A DNA stretch of 64,000 nt from Tillus elongatus (Eukaryota; Arthropoda; Insecta; Coleoptera; Cleridae): positions 155,288,547 through 155,352,546 of the forward strand of contig OZ023265.1 in assembly GCA_964006375.1 (NCBI GenBank). Reading direction: 5' to 3'. The notes beneath the pieces were generated by a model. The model worked only from the letters and a program-made list of their open reading frames with translations. It was not told the DNA's origin and did no database searches. Below, piece after piece: positions 53,185-62,790 of this stretch. The position numbers were made by a program, and so were the translations under genes. The first letter of the stretch is position 1. Every line of letters begins with the position of its first letter.

Positions 53185-53620
53185 AAACAAAAAGATCTAT
53201 TGAAATTTGATTCAAAGAACATTTAGCACAACATCACGTAGATCTGGAGAATCTAAAATTAATAAAAAATGTTAGAGAACCAGGACAGTTAAATGCTTTC
53301 TAAAGTATATACATTGCTAAATACAGAGTTGTGGCTAATGACAATTCTGTCGAGGCCATACCACCTTTTTTACCACCTCCACCACCAGCACGCTAAATAT
53401 AGTAATAACAAAAGTTGTATGAAGTTGGCTCCGTCGCCTATGGGGAGTGTATGGATTGACCACGACACTACTACCTGCACAAGAATATAAGCAGAGTTGT
53501 AGATGTAAGATACTTAGAATTGTCAATCCCCTGATGACGCTAGCTTGGTTACTGAAACGATGGCCAGGTTTTTAAAATGTATTGTGGTGATTTGGGTTCT
53601 CCAAGTATACTTACGAAGTA
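53185..53620 (+). mobile_element. Penelope-like 3' end, copy 2
   Basis: Starts inside the GIY-YIG domain (RQTKRSIEI-FKEHLAQHHVD; NVREPGQLNAF with stops), continues through a 3' UTR, and ends with a terminus collinear with that of the 42.6-kb copy (GTGGTGATTTGGGTTCTCCA AGT). The coding part has in-frame stops. Confidence 0.8.
53528..53568 (+). ncRNA. decayed hammerhead-like motif
   Basis: CTGATGA (53531-53537), C, helix II GCTAGC / TTG / GTTACT with one C-C mismatch, GAAA (53553-53556), then CGATGGCC and AGG. Helix III is no longer self-complementary. A worn copy of the 42.6-kb motif. Confidence 0.5.
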
Positions 53621-53639
53621 AGACTTGAACACTTTCAAT

Positions 53640-54490
53640 AAAATTTATAAATAATGTGTTTAATTAAACTAAAATATTAAAATATAACAAAGTTATTTAA
53701 TAATGAGTGGGTCCGCCACGGTTTCTTATGCATTCGATAAATCTTCGAGGCATCCCTGAAATTAAACACTTTATGATATCCTGAGGAATGTCATCCCCAG
53801 CCTTCTTGAAATCATAAACGAAAATTAACTAGGTTATCTGCTGGTTGGGCTAAATTACCCAGTCTATTGCCAATCATATCCCACACATGTTCGATTGGTG
53901 ATAAGCCCGGGAAGCGAGGAGGCCACGGAAGCAGGGTTGCGGTATTTTCTTGTAAGAACCTTATACTAAACCTTGCTGTATGAGAACGTGCTTTGTCTAG
54001 TTATAAAAAGGGTTGAATGAACCCTTGTAAGTATGGCAGTGCAACAGACTGCAGTACATTTCGTATGTAATCATTTGCATTCAAATTTCTGCCGATAAAG
54101 GCTAAAAGTCACCTGCTACCGGATGTTATCGCACCCCATACCATCACCCCCCGTGTAAGGGCTGTATACCGTTCCACATCACAGTGAATTCTAAATTTCT
54201 GCGTTCTCCACGTACCCGTCTTACTTTCCTGCAACCATATTAAACCCGAAAACAGAATTGGGACTCGTCAGAGAATACAATACGATTCCATCTCAGCATC
54301 CCAATTTGCTCTGGCGTTACACTCGTAAAGCCGAGCAACACGATATCGAGGTGTCAATGGGAGACATAAAAATGGTCTATACGAACGAAGCCCAAATGCA
54401 CGTATTCTGAGATATATCGTCGCCATAGAGACTATTTGTTTCAAAACTCCCAACCAGTGGTAAGTTTTTTTTAGTTTCACTGTTTCACAT
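53640..54490 (-). pseudogene. Tc1-like transposase, decayed
   Basis: Minus strand. 54480-54268 reads HWLGVLKQIVSMATIYLRIR, AFGLRSYRPFLCLPLTPRYR and VARLYECNARANW (linker and start of the catalytic domain), then an SDES-F box worn to RILFSDES-like text, GVMVWGAITSGSR, FIGRNLNANDYIRNVLQSVA, LDKARSHTAR (second Asp region), and LLPWPPRFPGLSPIEHVWDM IG. The Glu of IEHVWD is the third catalytic residue, so this is a DD34E Tc1-like gene. Stops in several places. Confidence 0.82.
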
Positions 54491-55200
54491 ATTTAACTGT
54501 CTGCGAATTCACGTAAAAAATCGTTTTATAACTTTCGTGAAAACAATTTGTTTAGCAAAATTTCGTGTAAAAGTCTTTTTTAAATTTTAGCTTTCTGTGA
54601 ATAATTATGTCTTGGCTGGTGTAGTTTTTGTGTTAATTGATTGGATAGGTTGGTTGGGCAGGAAAGTGAGACGAATTTTTCGGAAAAATTTTAAATTCAT
54701 GTTGGGGAAATGTTTGTACTTTTTCTAACAAAATTTATTTTGATAAAATATCGTGCATTAGTTTCTACTATAGAGGTTATACTATCTAGTAAATTTGATA
54801 TCTTTCAAAAATTGCGTATTTATCGTTAAAAGACTTCTATATGACGCTACCATAAGGTTCTTGCTGCGTCCAGTCTCTTTTCGTTGCCACAATTTGTTAC
54901 CTAAATTATACACGGGAACAACTACTGGAATTTTATTTCTGAACATCGTGGGTCTTTTTACTATCTACAATTAAGCTGTGGTAAATTAGTTTATATAGTA
55001 GTTTTTTTCAGCCAAAAACTGGCCGCTGTCCCGTGTGATTTTTGTTAGCAAAACCTGTATATCTTGTTAACAAAACTTTTTAAAGATACAGTACACAATT
55101 CTATTGTTCGTTTATTAACAGATAATTGGATGTTACTGATATTTTAAACTATAGCAAAAACTTCAACAAATCAAATGTGGTTTTAATCTATTGTCTTACA
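54491..55200. other. intron with a family B end
   Basis: Family-B-like text from about 54740, with the inverted end TACCATAAGGTTCTTGCTGC at 54850. Otherwise no element. Confidence 0.5.
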
Positions 55201-55229
55201 ACCACACACTTGGCGGCATAAGGCACTTT

Positions 55230-56540
55230 GTGGTATCACGAGGGCCAAACTGGCTGAGCTACAGGGACAAGCTTGTCTGATGATATCGGACGCGATAAGC
55301 ACCGCACCATCAGTAAGTACTCCTAAACATTCCACCTCTTCACATTTGGCTGGCGAGGGAGGCTAGGTGGACAACCTACAGATTATAACAAACGACCGAC
55401 AGCATGCGGAAGGCAATCAGTTTGGGAAGGACCGGACGCCTCGATGACATTGAAAGTCATGAGGTTCTGGAAATGGTCTCAGACCTGATGCCTACAAAGA
55501 TCAGTAGATATCTGTCTTTTAAGACCGTCCTTCCGGAAAGGGAGGACTAGGAACTAAACCAAACGACCATATTGAGCGCAGATCTCTGCTGGTACACTGA
55601 CGGCTCCAAAACCGATTGGGGGAGAAGAGCTGGCGCTAATGGGAGGAACACCGATGCACACATTGTTAAAAATATATTCAGATAGCCAAGCTGCAATAAA
55701 GGCACTTGGTTCCTACCGTTGCAATTCAAAAACGGTATGGCGCTGTAAATCTGCCCTCGACGAACTGGAATGCTGCAAAGAGGTATCGCTGGTCCGGAAT
55801 CCGGGTCACTTGGACTTTGATGGGAATGTAGCGGCCGAAGCGCTTGCTAGGGGTGGTGCCCAGGAGGACTTTGTCGGACTAGAACCTGTGCTGAGGACAT
55901 CATCATGCACAGCAAACCTTTAAAAAAAGGTAAGATGCTTACTGGCAATTAGGCCATTGCTGACCCTTTTTGCTCATCTAAACTAACCTACCCTCCACCT
56001 TGAGCTCGATCTCAACGACGACAGTGATTTTGAAAAATCATCCGCCGCCGGTGAGGATCGAACTGTCGACCCCCGAGTCCGTATTGGAAAGTGTGAATCG
56101 ACTTTCCCGCACGGCCACGGAGGCGCTTAAAGTACCTTAAAGAACACATAGAAAGACAATCCAGCAATGGCAAAAGCTGCCAGGATTAGCACACTCTTAA
56201 GGCCTTTATAAATGAATTTTCAGAGTCGAGTGCTAAAAAACTTTTAAAGCTACAGAGACAACAACAGAATTCTAATCGGCCTGTATATATGAGACTGCTG
56301 CTTGCATCACCTGATGCACCGAATTGGTCTCGGTCAAGAGACTGAGTGCCGGCTGTGTATGGAGGTGTCGAAACAGCAGATCACGTGCTATGTTCCTGTC
56401 TGACTGCGGACAGGACAAGGGGCCTGTTCTTGGGCAAGACAAAGCTTGCACGTGAAGATCTGGGTCAACTTTTGCCCACAAAAACTGTTGATCTCTGTAG
56501 GAGGCTAGATTTGTTGGGCAATTAGGCGTGAGCACAATGA
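55230..56540 (+). pseudogene. LINE RT end, RNase H and C-terminal region
   Basis: Before 55600: ISDAISTAPS, LGRTGRLDDIESHEVLEMVS and MPTKISRYLSFKTVLPERED. Then DLCWYTDGSKT (first RNase H Asp). 55639-55923: IYSDSQAAIKALGSY (second Asp), TVWRCKSALDELE, VRNPGHLDFDGNVAAEALAR (GH-D-GN motif). After the SINE: LTGHCRLRRHLHLMHRIGLS, ETECRLCMEVSKQQITCYV (CRLC, a zinc-knuckle-like region), then QSLHVKIWVNFCPQK. RNase H would remove RNA from the cDNA hybrid. Frames are broken several times. Confidence 0.82.
55927..56132 (-). mobile_element. tRNA-derived SINE inside LINE
   Basis: Minus strand starts CGCCTCCGTGGCCGTGCGGG (A-box-like, serine/leucine tRNA style) and about 55 bases on has GACAGTTCGATCCTCACCGG (B box GTTCGATCC). 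A unique body follows (GATTTTTCAAAATCACTGTC, GTGGAGGGTAGGTTAG) and ends in CTTACCTTTTTTT. It splits a collinear LINE reading frame, so it inserted after the LINE. Confidence 0.72.
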
Positions 56541-56592
56541 AGGTCGCAACTAAGGGACCGTTATGGCCCACTCACAATTTAACCTAACCTAA

Positions 56593-56780
56593 CACTACAA
56601 CCAATCCCGTGCTGAAAATGCTCGAGGTCGTCCGGATTCATGACAGCGGTTATGGATTCCTTCTTCATACCACCTGGACCAACACTGTAACACTCTTGAC
56701 ACACTGCAGTCAGAGATTCGTCTGATTGAAAAACCACCTTCCCTCGTACCAAAAATGCGCCTCCTTTCGAATGCACTTAA
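56593..56780 (-). pseudogene. Tc1-like N-terminal fragment
   Basis: Minus strand. The text CCGTGCTGAAAATGCTCGAG G and the protein SITAVMNPDDLEHFQHG match, with substitutions, the segment at 62690-62770 (AMDPDNFEQL). Fragment of the same Tc1-like family as 53.6-54.5 kb. Short, low information. Confidence 0.45.
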
Positions 56781-57308
56781 ATGATTGTAATTATTTCATA
56801 AACGGCGCCTAGATATAATGATTTACTGACTTAATAAATTGAGCACAAATCGCTAGGAAATATTACCTTGAACTGAAGGATACCCAAATTTAAAGATATA
56901 ATTTTGTGACCAAAAAAATTTGACGAAGTGTACACCTGCTAAAACATTTTTGTGCATATTGTTGTCATTTCTTACCAGAGACAAAACCAGCTACTATAGA
57001 AAATTTGATTGCAATTGGTCGACTCTTACTGGGTGTTTCTTGGACCGTCGGTAAATTTAGGATACAATAAAATATATATAAGTATTATAAACACATATAT
57101 AATGGAAGATTTGTTTTTGAAAATAAAATGTAATGTCTGAGTTGATTAGCAACCTTGTTCAGTAGCTTGGAGCAAAATTTACTTTGCGCTTTTAGTTTTG
57201 TATATACTTTTAATTTATTTTGTAAATACACATATACACAACACCACACGCTTCTGTGAAAATTATTTACCATTCATGGATGCCATTTCTTGTCAATATT
57301 TGTTGTGA
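56781..57308. other. intron
   Basis: Nothing recognised. Confidence 0.4.
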
Positions 57309-57500
57309 AACTTATAAGTACACTTGGAGAACACCCAAATCACCACAACACATATTTCAGAGACCTTACGATCGTTTCGTTGACAATGTCAACATCTTCA
57401 GAGGAAGAAATAATTTTCTTCCTTCTTGACATTGTCAACGAAACGATCGTAAGGTCTCGAAATATGTGTTGTGGTGATTTGGGTTTCTCCAAGTGTAATC
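57309..57500. mobile_element. Penelope-terminus fold-back with hammerhead-like motif
   Basis: A 190-bp hairpin: TACACTTGGAGAACACCCAA ... GATCGTTTCGTTGACAATGT and, inverted, ACATTGTCAACGAAACGATC ... GGGTTTCTCCAAGTGTA. The ends match those of the Penelope-like copies at 40.87 and 42.65 kb. The centre (57393-57424) is short and asymmetric. No coding sequence: a solo pair of inverted termini. Confidence 0.8.
57362..57405 (-). ncRNA. hammerhead-ribozyme-like motif
   Basis: Minus strand: CCT, CTGAAGA (57401 to 57395; the free position 7 is A), extra T, helix II GTTGAC / ATT / GTCAAC (six perfect pairs), GAAA, helix III self-complementary ACGATCGT, A at the cleavage position, AGG pairing with CCT. 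Compared with the 42.58-kb copy, helix II differs on both strands while staying paired. Confidence 0.65.
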
Positions 57501-58487
57501 ATTAGTGCTCATCACAGGTTCCAGTTTTAACATTGTGAACCTTATTTTTGAACACTTTTACGATAAATTTTAACACATAGGCCTGCTACGATTAGATTAA
57601 AGTAATCTTTTATGGGTCAAAATAAAATTTGCAACATAGTTTTCATGTAGTAATAATACCTTCCGTTATAGTTCTTTCACTGTAGTTCCATCAATAAAAT
57701 GACATTAGCATATCTTTTTAGCCGTAAATATTAATAAACTGTAAAGATTTTATTCAAATTATTTCCAAAAATCTCGAAGAGTCGGTCACTGGAGTAGTGC
57801 TAGTGGTACGTAGCACACTACAACTAGAATTTTGACCCAAACTTTTGTTTGTTGGTTGGTTGTAATTTTTTTAACTATGAAAATGTACCTTTTTACAAAA
57901 GTACATCATCAGACTGCAGTGTAGATCTTTGCGTCATGAATTTGCGCGGTCTTATCTTTTTTATTCTGTTTATTTCAGGTTTTTTTCAGGTGCAGTTTCT
58001 TGCAGATATATTTCTAAATGTACTAAAATATGTTAAGCTGTAATTGAAGTTACAATTCGTGTTGTTCAGTTTATAATCAAGCTTTCAATGTTTTTTTGTT
58101 ATGAATCCGTTTTTATTTTGCTTGGATATTTTGATATTAGATTATGCATGTGTCAATATGTGTCATTTTTATACTTTTGAATTAAAATTTATCTATGTTA
58201 TTTGCTGGTTAAGCTGTTTTCATGAAAGATAAACCAGAGATAAGAAATTATTTCTATTTGCGGAAATGTTTTATTTATCAAAGTTATCTTTATTAGATGT
58301 TTACTGAATACAATAATAAAACAACACTTATTTGGTTAATGCGTGTAAGCTGACTCCGTGTGTACCCAAATTGTTTCCTTTTGGAGCGATTTTAACGCCC
58401 ATAATAAATTATATACTTCACCAGTTAATAAATATATTTTGCGCTCCAAAAACATTGTATTTTTATTTTATTTTTGAAATAGCGCTG
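57501..58487. other. intron
   Basis: T-rich, unique. An acceptor-like TTTTTTTCAG at 57979-57988 is followed by 17 open codons (VQFLADIFLNVLKYVKL) and a stop. I do not call an exon. Confidence 0.4.
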
Positions 58488-58735
58488 CAAATTTAATCAT
58501 AACTTTCACATAGCTGTGATAATTTACTCTCCGCAGAAAGACGTTCTCATGAAATGAATTTAGGGTCCATGACTTTACCACAACGAAAATATTCGTATTT
58601 CTGTACCCATAAACTTCTGAAACGTTATATTACTTGCTTTTTAATAGTAAAGTTTTCCCAATCAACCCACTATTTCTTCGCTTTTTTCTGAAGCGATCTT
58701 ACTCACAAATAATCCAAACTCAATCAGGTTATTAA
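58488..58735 (-). repeat. family A half copy
   Basis: GCTGCAAATTTAATCATAAC, TAGCTGTGATAATTTACTCT, ATGAATTTAGGGTCCATGAC and GTACCCATAAACTTCTGAAA (inverse of the right half of the family), breaking off after the GCGATCTTACTCACAAATAA text. Confidence 0.8.
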
Positions 58736-58973
58736 CAGCTGTGCACAAAATTTCATCCTTAGTTACAAAACAATTTAATATTTCACCTCTACATGATCAA
58801 ACCCCACTTGAATTTCATGGAAAATATAAATGTGACCTTGATTTAACTTTCACTGTCACCGTGCAAATCGAATACAAGTAACCTCCAGATAACCAGGGAA
58901 AAATTCTGTAGCCTTGCGCTTCACATTTTTTATGTGTAACTCGAACTTTCACAGTAATTGTGGCAGCTCTTTG
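58736..58973. other. intron
   Basis: Nothing recognised. Confidence 0.35.
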
Positions 58974-58975
58974 TA

Positions 58976-60814
58976 CAGCGTAAGCGAAACTCGATGTCTC
59001 GGCACTTTTGAAATAAAAGGAAAAGCGATAGAAAAAATCTGAAAAGAGGTTCTTAAATGGGATTGAGTAGGGTCCATTTTAAGCCAAATTTGCATATTTT
59101 TGGATATTCGGAAATTTAAGTAATGACGTCATCGAACTTTTTCCCAGGAACATAGCTATGTTTTGGCATACCTAAAAATAACTATTTTTTCTGGACAAAT
59201 TATGTAAAGAAAAAAAGTTATCTTTTTCCGTTAAAAAGTTATAATCAAATTTGAAGAAAAAAAGTATAACATAAAATTCGCGCAACCATAACGATACAAA
59301 CAAGAAGCCTTTGGAAACAAATAGCAAAGTGTTGTCTGTCGTAGCAACGTTTTATCTGTCAATAATTAAACTAATGGTTTACAAATATTGTTTTGTTGTC
59401 ATTTCACTTTGAAAAATGTTCACGTACAACGAAAAAGTCTATATGTTATTAGTTTATGGTGAATCTCAAAAGAAACCTAGAAGAGCCGTTCAGTTATACT
59501 CCCAGAGATACCCTGAACGTGTTATTCCACGCTTCAAAATATTTGCGAGATTAGAACGCAATTTACGTGCAAATAACCAAGCATTTTCTTCTCAAAAGGG
59601 AAGAAAAATTGCTAGAAGGGTCAATTCTGACAATACTGTTGCCACTGTTTTGCAGTATTTTGAAGACCATTTAAAAAACTCGATTCGGTAAGCCTGTCGT
59701 GAATTGAATTTAAAATATAGTTCGGTACGAAAAATTTTGAAAGAAAATGCTTATCACGATTATAAACTTCATAACTTAGAACACTTGTCAGATGATCATC
59801 AACAACGAATAATTAATTAGATTGCCCAAGTGATGGTAAACTTGATCAATGACAATCGTTTTTTTCAGCATGTGTGGTGGACGAACGGAAGCCCTTTTGT
59901 TAGTAACTGTAAGCCCAATAAAAAAAAATTAGCATATTTGGCCTACTGAAAATCCACATTTTGTCAATCCGATTGAAAATCAAGAACACTTCGGAATTAA
60001 CGTTTGGTGTGGTATTATTAACGGTCATTTGATTGGTACATATTTTTATGAAGGGATTTTACATAGTGAACAATATTTCTCCAAGAACACCTTTCTGTGC
60101 TGCTTGAAAATTATTACGGCGGCAATGTGTTTCCAACATGACGGAGTTTCACCGCATAAAGCAAGAATTATCCAACAATATTTAAATGAAACTTACGGAG
60201 AAAATGGATAGCTATAAATGGACCGATACAGTGTCCGCCTAAATCACCGGACTTGACCCCACTAGACTTTTTCTTGTGGAAAGCTTTGAAAAATAAAGTT
60301 TACAGAACACCATCTATTAACTTCGAACATTTAAAAGAAAAAATCAGAAATGCTTGCGATGAACTATCTAGAGAAATGTTTCATAAGGCTTCAGTGCGAG
60401 AAGGGGGGCGGAGATTCGATAAGTGTTTAGAAGTAGGAGGTGGTCACATTAAAATTTGTTGCAATGATTGTCTACATACTTTGTTTATTGCTGTGGTAAA
60501 AGTAGTAGTAATATATTGTGTTTTATAACGTTAAATTATTAAATAACTTTTTAACGGAAAAAGATAGCAATTTTTTTCTTTACATAATTTGTCCAGAAAA
60601 AATAGTTTTTTAGATATGCCAAAATATAGGTATGTTTCTGGGAAAAAAAAATCGATGACGTCATTACTTCAGTTTCCAAATATCCAAAAATATGCAAATT
60701 TTGCTTAAAATTGACCGTACTCAATCCCATTTAAGAACCTCTATTCATATTTTTTCTATCGCTTTTCCTTTTTTTTTTGCAATAGAGTCGGGACATCGAG
60801 TTTCCCTCACCCTG
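58976..60814 (+). mobile_element. Tc1/mariner element with ~270-bp inverted repeats
   Basis: Ends CAGCGTAAGCGAAACTCGAT and, on the other strand, CAGGGTGAGGGAAACTCGAT, with TA on each side (58974-58975, 60815-60816). Terminal inverted repeats are about 58976-59246 and 60545-60814 (shared TTAAATGGGATTGAGTA, GATGACGTCAT-AACT, GTTTTGGCATA, TTTTCTGGACAAATTATGTA). Organised like the DD41D element at 46.9 kb but with more diverged repeats and a dead gene, so older. Confidence 0.88.
59416..60500 (+). pseudogene. DD41D-like transposase, decayed
   Basis: Starts MFTYNEKVYMLLVYGESQKK, RRAVQLYSQRYPERVIPRFK (N-terminal helix-turn-helix), open to a TAG-containing break at 59690. It continues REL-LKYSSVRKILKENAYH, DYKLHNLEHLSDDHQQRIIN. 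The first catalytic box is worn; VWCGIINGHLIGTYFYEG (60005-60050) follows. The second catalytic region reads FQHDGVSPHKARIIQQYLNE (60130-60190). PKSPDLTPLDFFLWKALKNK (60240-60300) holds the third Asp. Several stops and shifts interrupt it. Same layout as the intact 364-aa gene. Confidence 0.85.
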
Positions 60815-60879
60815 TACATGAGCGTTTGACATGCAGATGACTATTTAACGTCCCGATGTTACCCTAATTTCATTTCAGC

Positions 60880-61178
60880 ACAGAATACCAGATGTTTGAT
60901 GAAATTGAAAGTTTTCTAATAAACAAACCCTAAAGTTACTAGAGTTTTAACGAAAAAATATTAATTTTCGCCAAATCACTCCCCATTCATCTACTATCCC
61001 TTGGATCAGTTTCACAAAAAACAATCCGAATCGTTCATTTGTCGGTTGCTAACTGTATAGCAAATTTGAAGGCGGTATCACGAATCGTTCTAAAGTTATC
61101 GTGGCTACTAACAGACTTAAAGACCGACAGACAAACAATTCTCGTTCCTAAATGATGTTTTCTATATACATGGTGCTT
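60880..61178 (-). repeat. family A partial copy
   Basis: CACAGAATACCAGATGTTTG, CCAAATCACTCCCCATTCAT, GTCGGTTGCTAACTGTATAG and GACCGACAGACAAACAATTC: the inverse of the family's left part, ending ATGTTTTCTATATAC. The same junction CAGAATACCAGATGTTT occurs in the 62.0-kb copy, so the two share a truncation or a subfamily. Confidence 0.8.
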
Positions 61179-61540
61179 CACGATTAGTGGCCTATTAGAC
61201 GTTTCTAGAGAACTACATGTATTTAAAATTTAAAAATTGGTATCCGCGCGTTTTTGATACTGATCTTTCTAACTAAAATATTAGCATGCACTTCGGGTTA
61301 TACCGGAAGTCGGCACAAACTTTTTTTTAATTGAACACCCTGTATATTATTAGCTATTACACGTTCAATTTAAGAGCCACTTTGTAACAACATATTCGGA
61401 CTAGTTCGTACTGTTTCGGATTTATTCGCCATTTTGTAGAAAAAAATTACGACTGGAGAGCTTTAGAAAAATTATTTGATCGCGTCACCATCTCATCTCA
61501 TTGAGAATACGAATAATCCTGGGTGAATACTATTTTTGGT
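61179..61540. other. intron with an ACACCCTGTATA terminus
   Basis: TTGAACACCCTGTATATTA at 61330-61349 resembles the inner text of the DD41D repeats. No ORF. Confidence 0.4.
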
Positions 61541-61554
61541 TCAGTCACAATTTT

Positions 61555-61715
61555 GACCTTCTGTATGACCAGTAAATGTGACACCGTTTATGGCAGAATG
61601 AATTTCTGGAACGGAACACCGTAGCTTGACCTGACCTGACCTTCTGTGTAACCAGTAAATGTGACAACGTTCGTGGCAGAATAAATTTCTGGAACGGAAC
61701 ACCGTAGCTTGTTCT
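61555..61715 (+). repeat. 83-bp direct duplication
   Basis: GACCTTCTGTATGACCAGTA (61555) recurs as GACCTTCTGTGTAACCAGTA (61638). Both continue with AATTTCTGGAACGGAACACC GTAGCTTG, and differ at about eight positions. Confidence 0.9.
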
Positions 61716-62039
61716 GAAATTAACGCACATACACTTTCCTTCAGAGAGCCTTGACAGACCATGATGACCTTTTGTACTCGGATAGCTTACTCACAACTAC
61801 TCGCTCGGTGTTTTACTTGCATCTACTCTTGTTTCCCCGAGAGAAAATTGATGATGTCAAAATTACTCCACCGGGAAAATGTTTTTGGCATTAAAAGTCT
61901 TACATACTTGACCGACCGACCGATAAAAAATGTCGTTCCAGAATCAAGTTTTCTGTGTGTTTTAAGACTTTTTACCCCATTTTAGCAAAAAAATTCGGAA
62001 TTTCTGTCACCGATATTCCACCACCAGAATTCAACCCGT

Positions 62040-62432
62040 AATTTAATTTCAGCACAGAATACCAGATGTTTTATGAAATTGAAAGTTTTATAATAAACAA
62101 ACCCAAAAACATTATATTACTCATGTTTTAACGAAAAAATGTCAATTTTTACCAAATCATCCCCCATTCATCGCCTACCCTCTGGAGCGACTTTACCCGA
62201 AAACAAACTGAACCATTAGTTTGTCGGTTGCTCAGCGTGTACCAAATTTGAAGACGATATCTCAATTCGTTCGAAAGTTATCCTGGCTACAAACAGACAG
62301 ATATACAGACCGAAGACCGACAGACAAAAAAATTCGTTCCCAAATCATGTTTTCTATATGTCCTATGTATGACGTTTAAGCAAAAACAAAATGACATTTT
62401 TGGCGCCGATGCGATACTTCCACACGTTTTTT
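62040..62432 (-). repeat. family A copy
   Basis: From CAGAATACCAGATGTTTTAT through CCCCATTCATCGCCTACCCT, GACGATATCTCAATTCGTTC, GACCGACAGACAAAAAAATT to GATGCGATACTTCCACACGT, the family's outer end. Confidence 0.82.
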
Positions 62433-62790
62433 CTACGTTCTCCACGTCTTACTTTTCTGTGACCTTAACACAAAATCTGGACTCGTCAGAGAAGACAACA
62501 CGATTCCATTCACCATTCAAATTTGATCTGCGACGATGCCACTCAAGCCGAGCAGGAAAAATGGTCTATGCGAACGAAGCCGGAAAGCGCGTATTCTGCG
62601 ATATGTCGTTGCCATAGAGACGCTTTGTTGTAAAACTTCCAACCAAGCATTTACATTCGACCGTATGGTGGAAACTATATGTTGTAAAACCACAAATGAC
62701 GATCTTTCCGTGCTAAAGTTGCTCGAAGTTGTCTGGATCCATGGCGACAATTATGGACTCCCCAATCACTGAATGGTTATAGTACTAGTA
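62433..62790 (-). pseudogene. Tc1-like transposase fragment
   Basis: Minus strand: AMDPDNFEQL-like start, LQQSVSMATTYRRIRAFRLR, SHRPFFLLGLSGIVADQI, then after a stop and shift WNRVVFSDESRFCVKVTEK (FSDES: first catalytic Asp). It corresponds to the N-terminal half of the 53.6-54.5 kb gene (VSMATIYLRIRAFGLRSYRP). It begins right after a family-A copy. Confidence 0.75.

Larger units (their letters stand above)
55204..56592 (+). mobile_element. RNase-H-bearing LINE, 3' part
   Basis: A 5'-truncated LINE of the I/R1/LOA side of the tree (with RNase H). It covers the end of RT, RNase H, and a C-terminal region with CRLC-type text. Its 3' end reads CACAATTTAACCTAACCTAA CAC. A SINE (55927-56132, minus) interrupts it just after RNase H. 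Confidence 0.82.

Noticed and set aside
56045..56132. A functional tRNA gene
   Set aside because: Acceptor stem pairs poorly and the unit continues into a SINE body inside a LINE.
57960..58043. Possible terminal exon after TTTTTTTCAG with 17 codons
   Set aside because: Short, no recognised match, and the surrounding sequence is simple T-rich intron.
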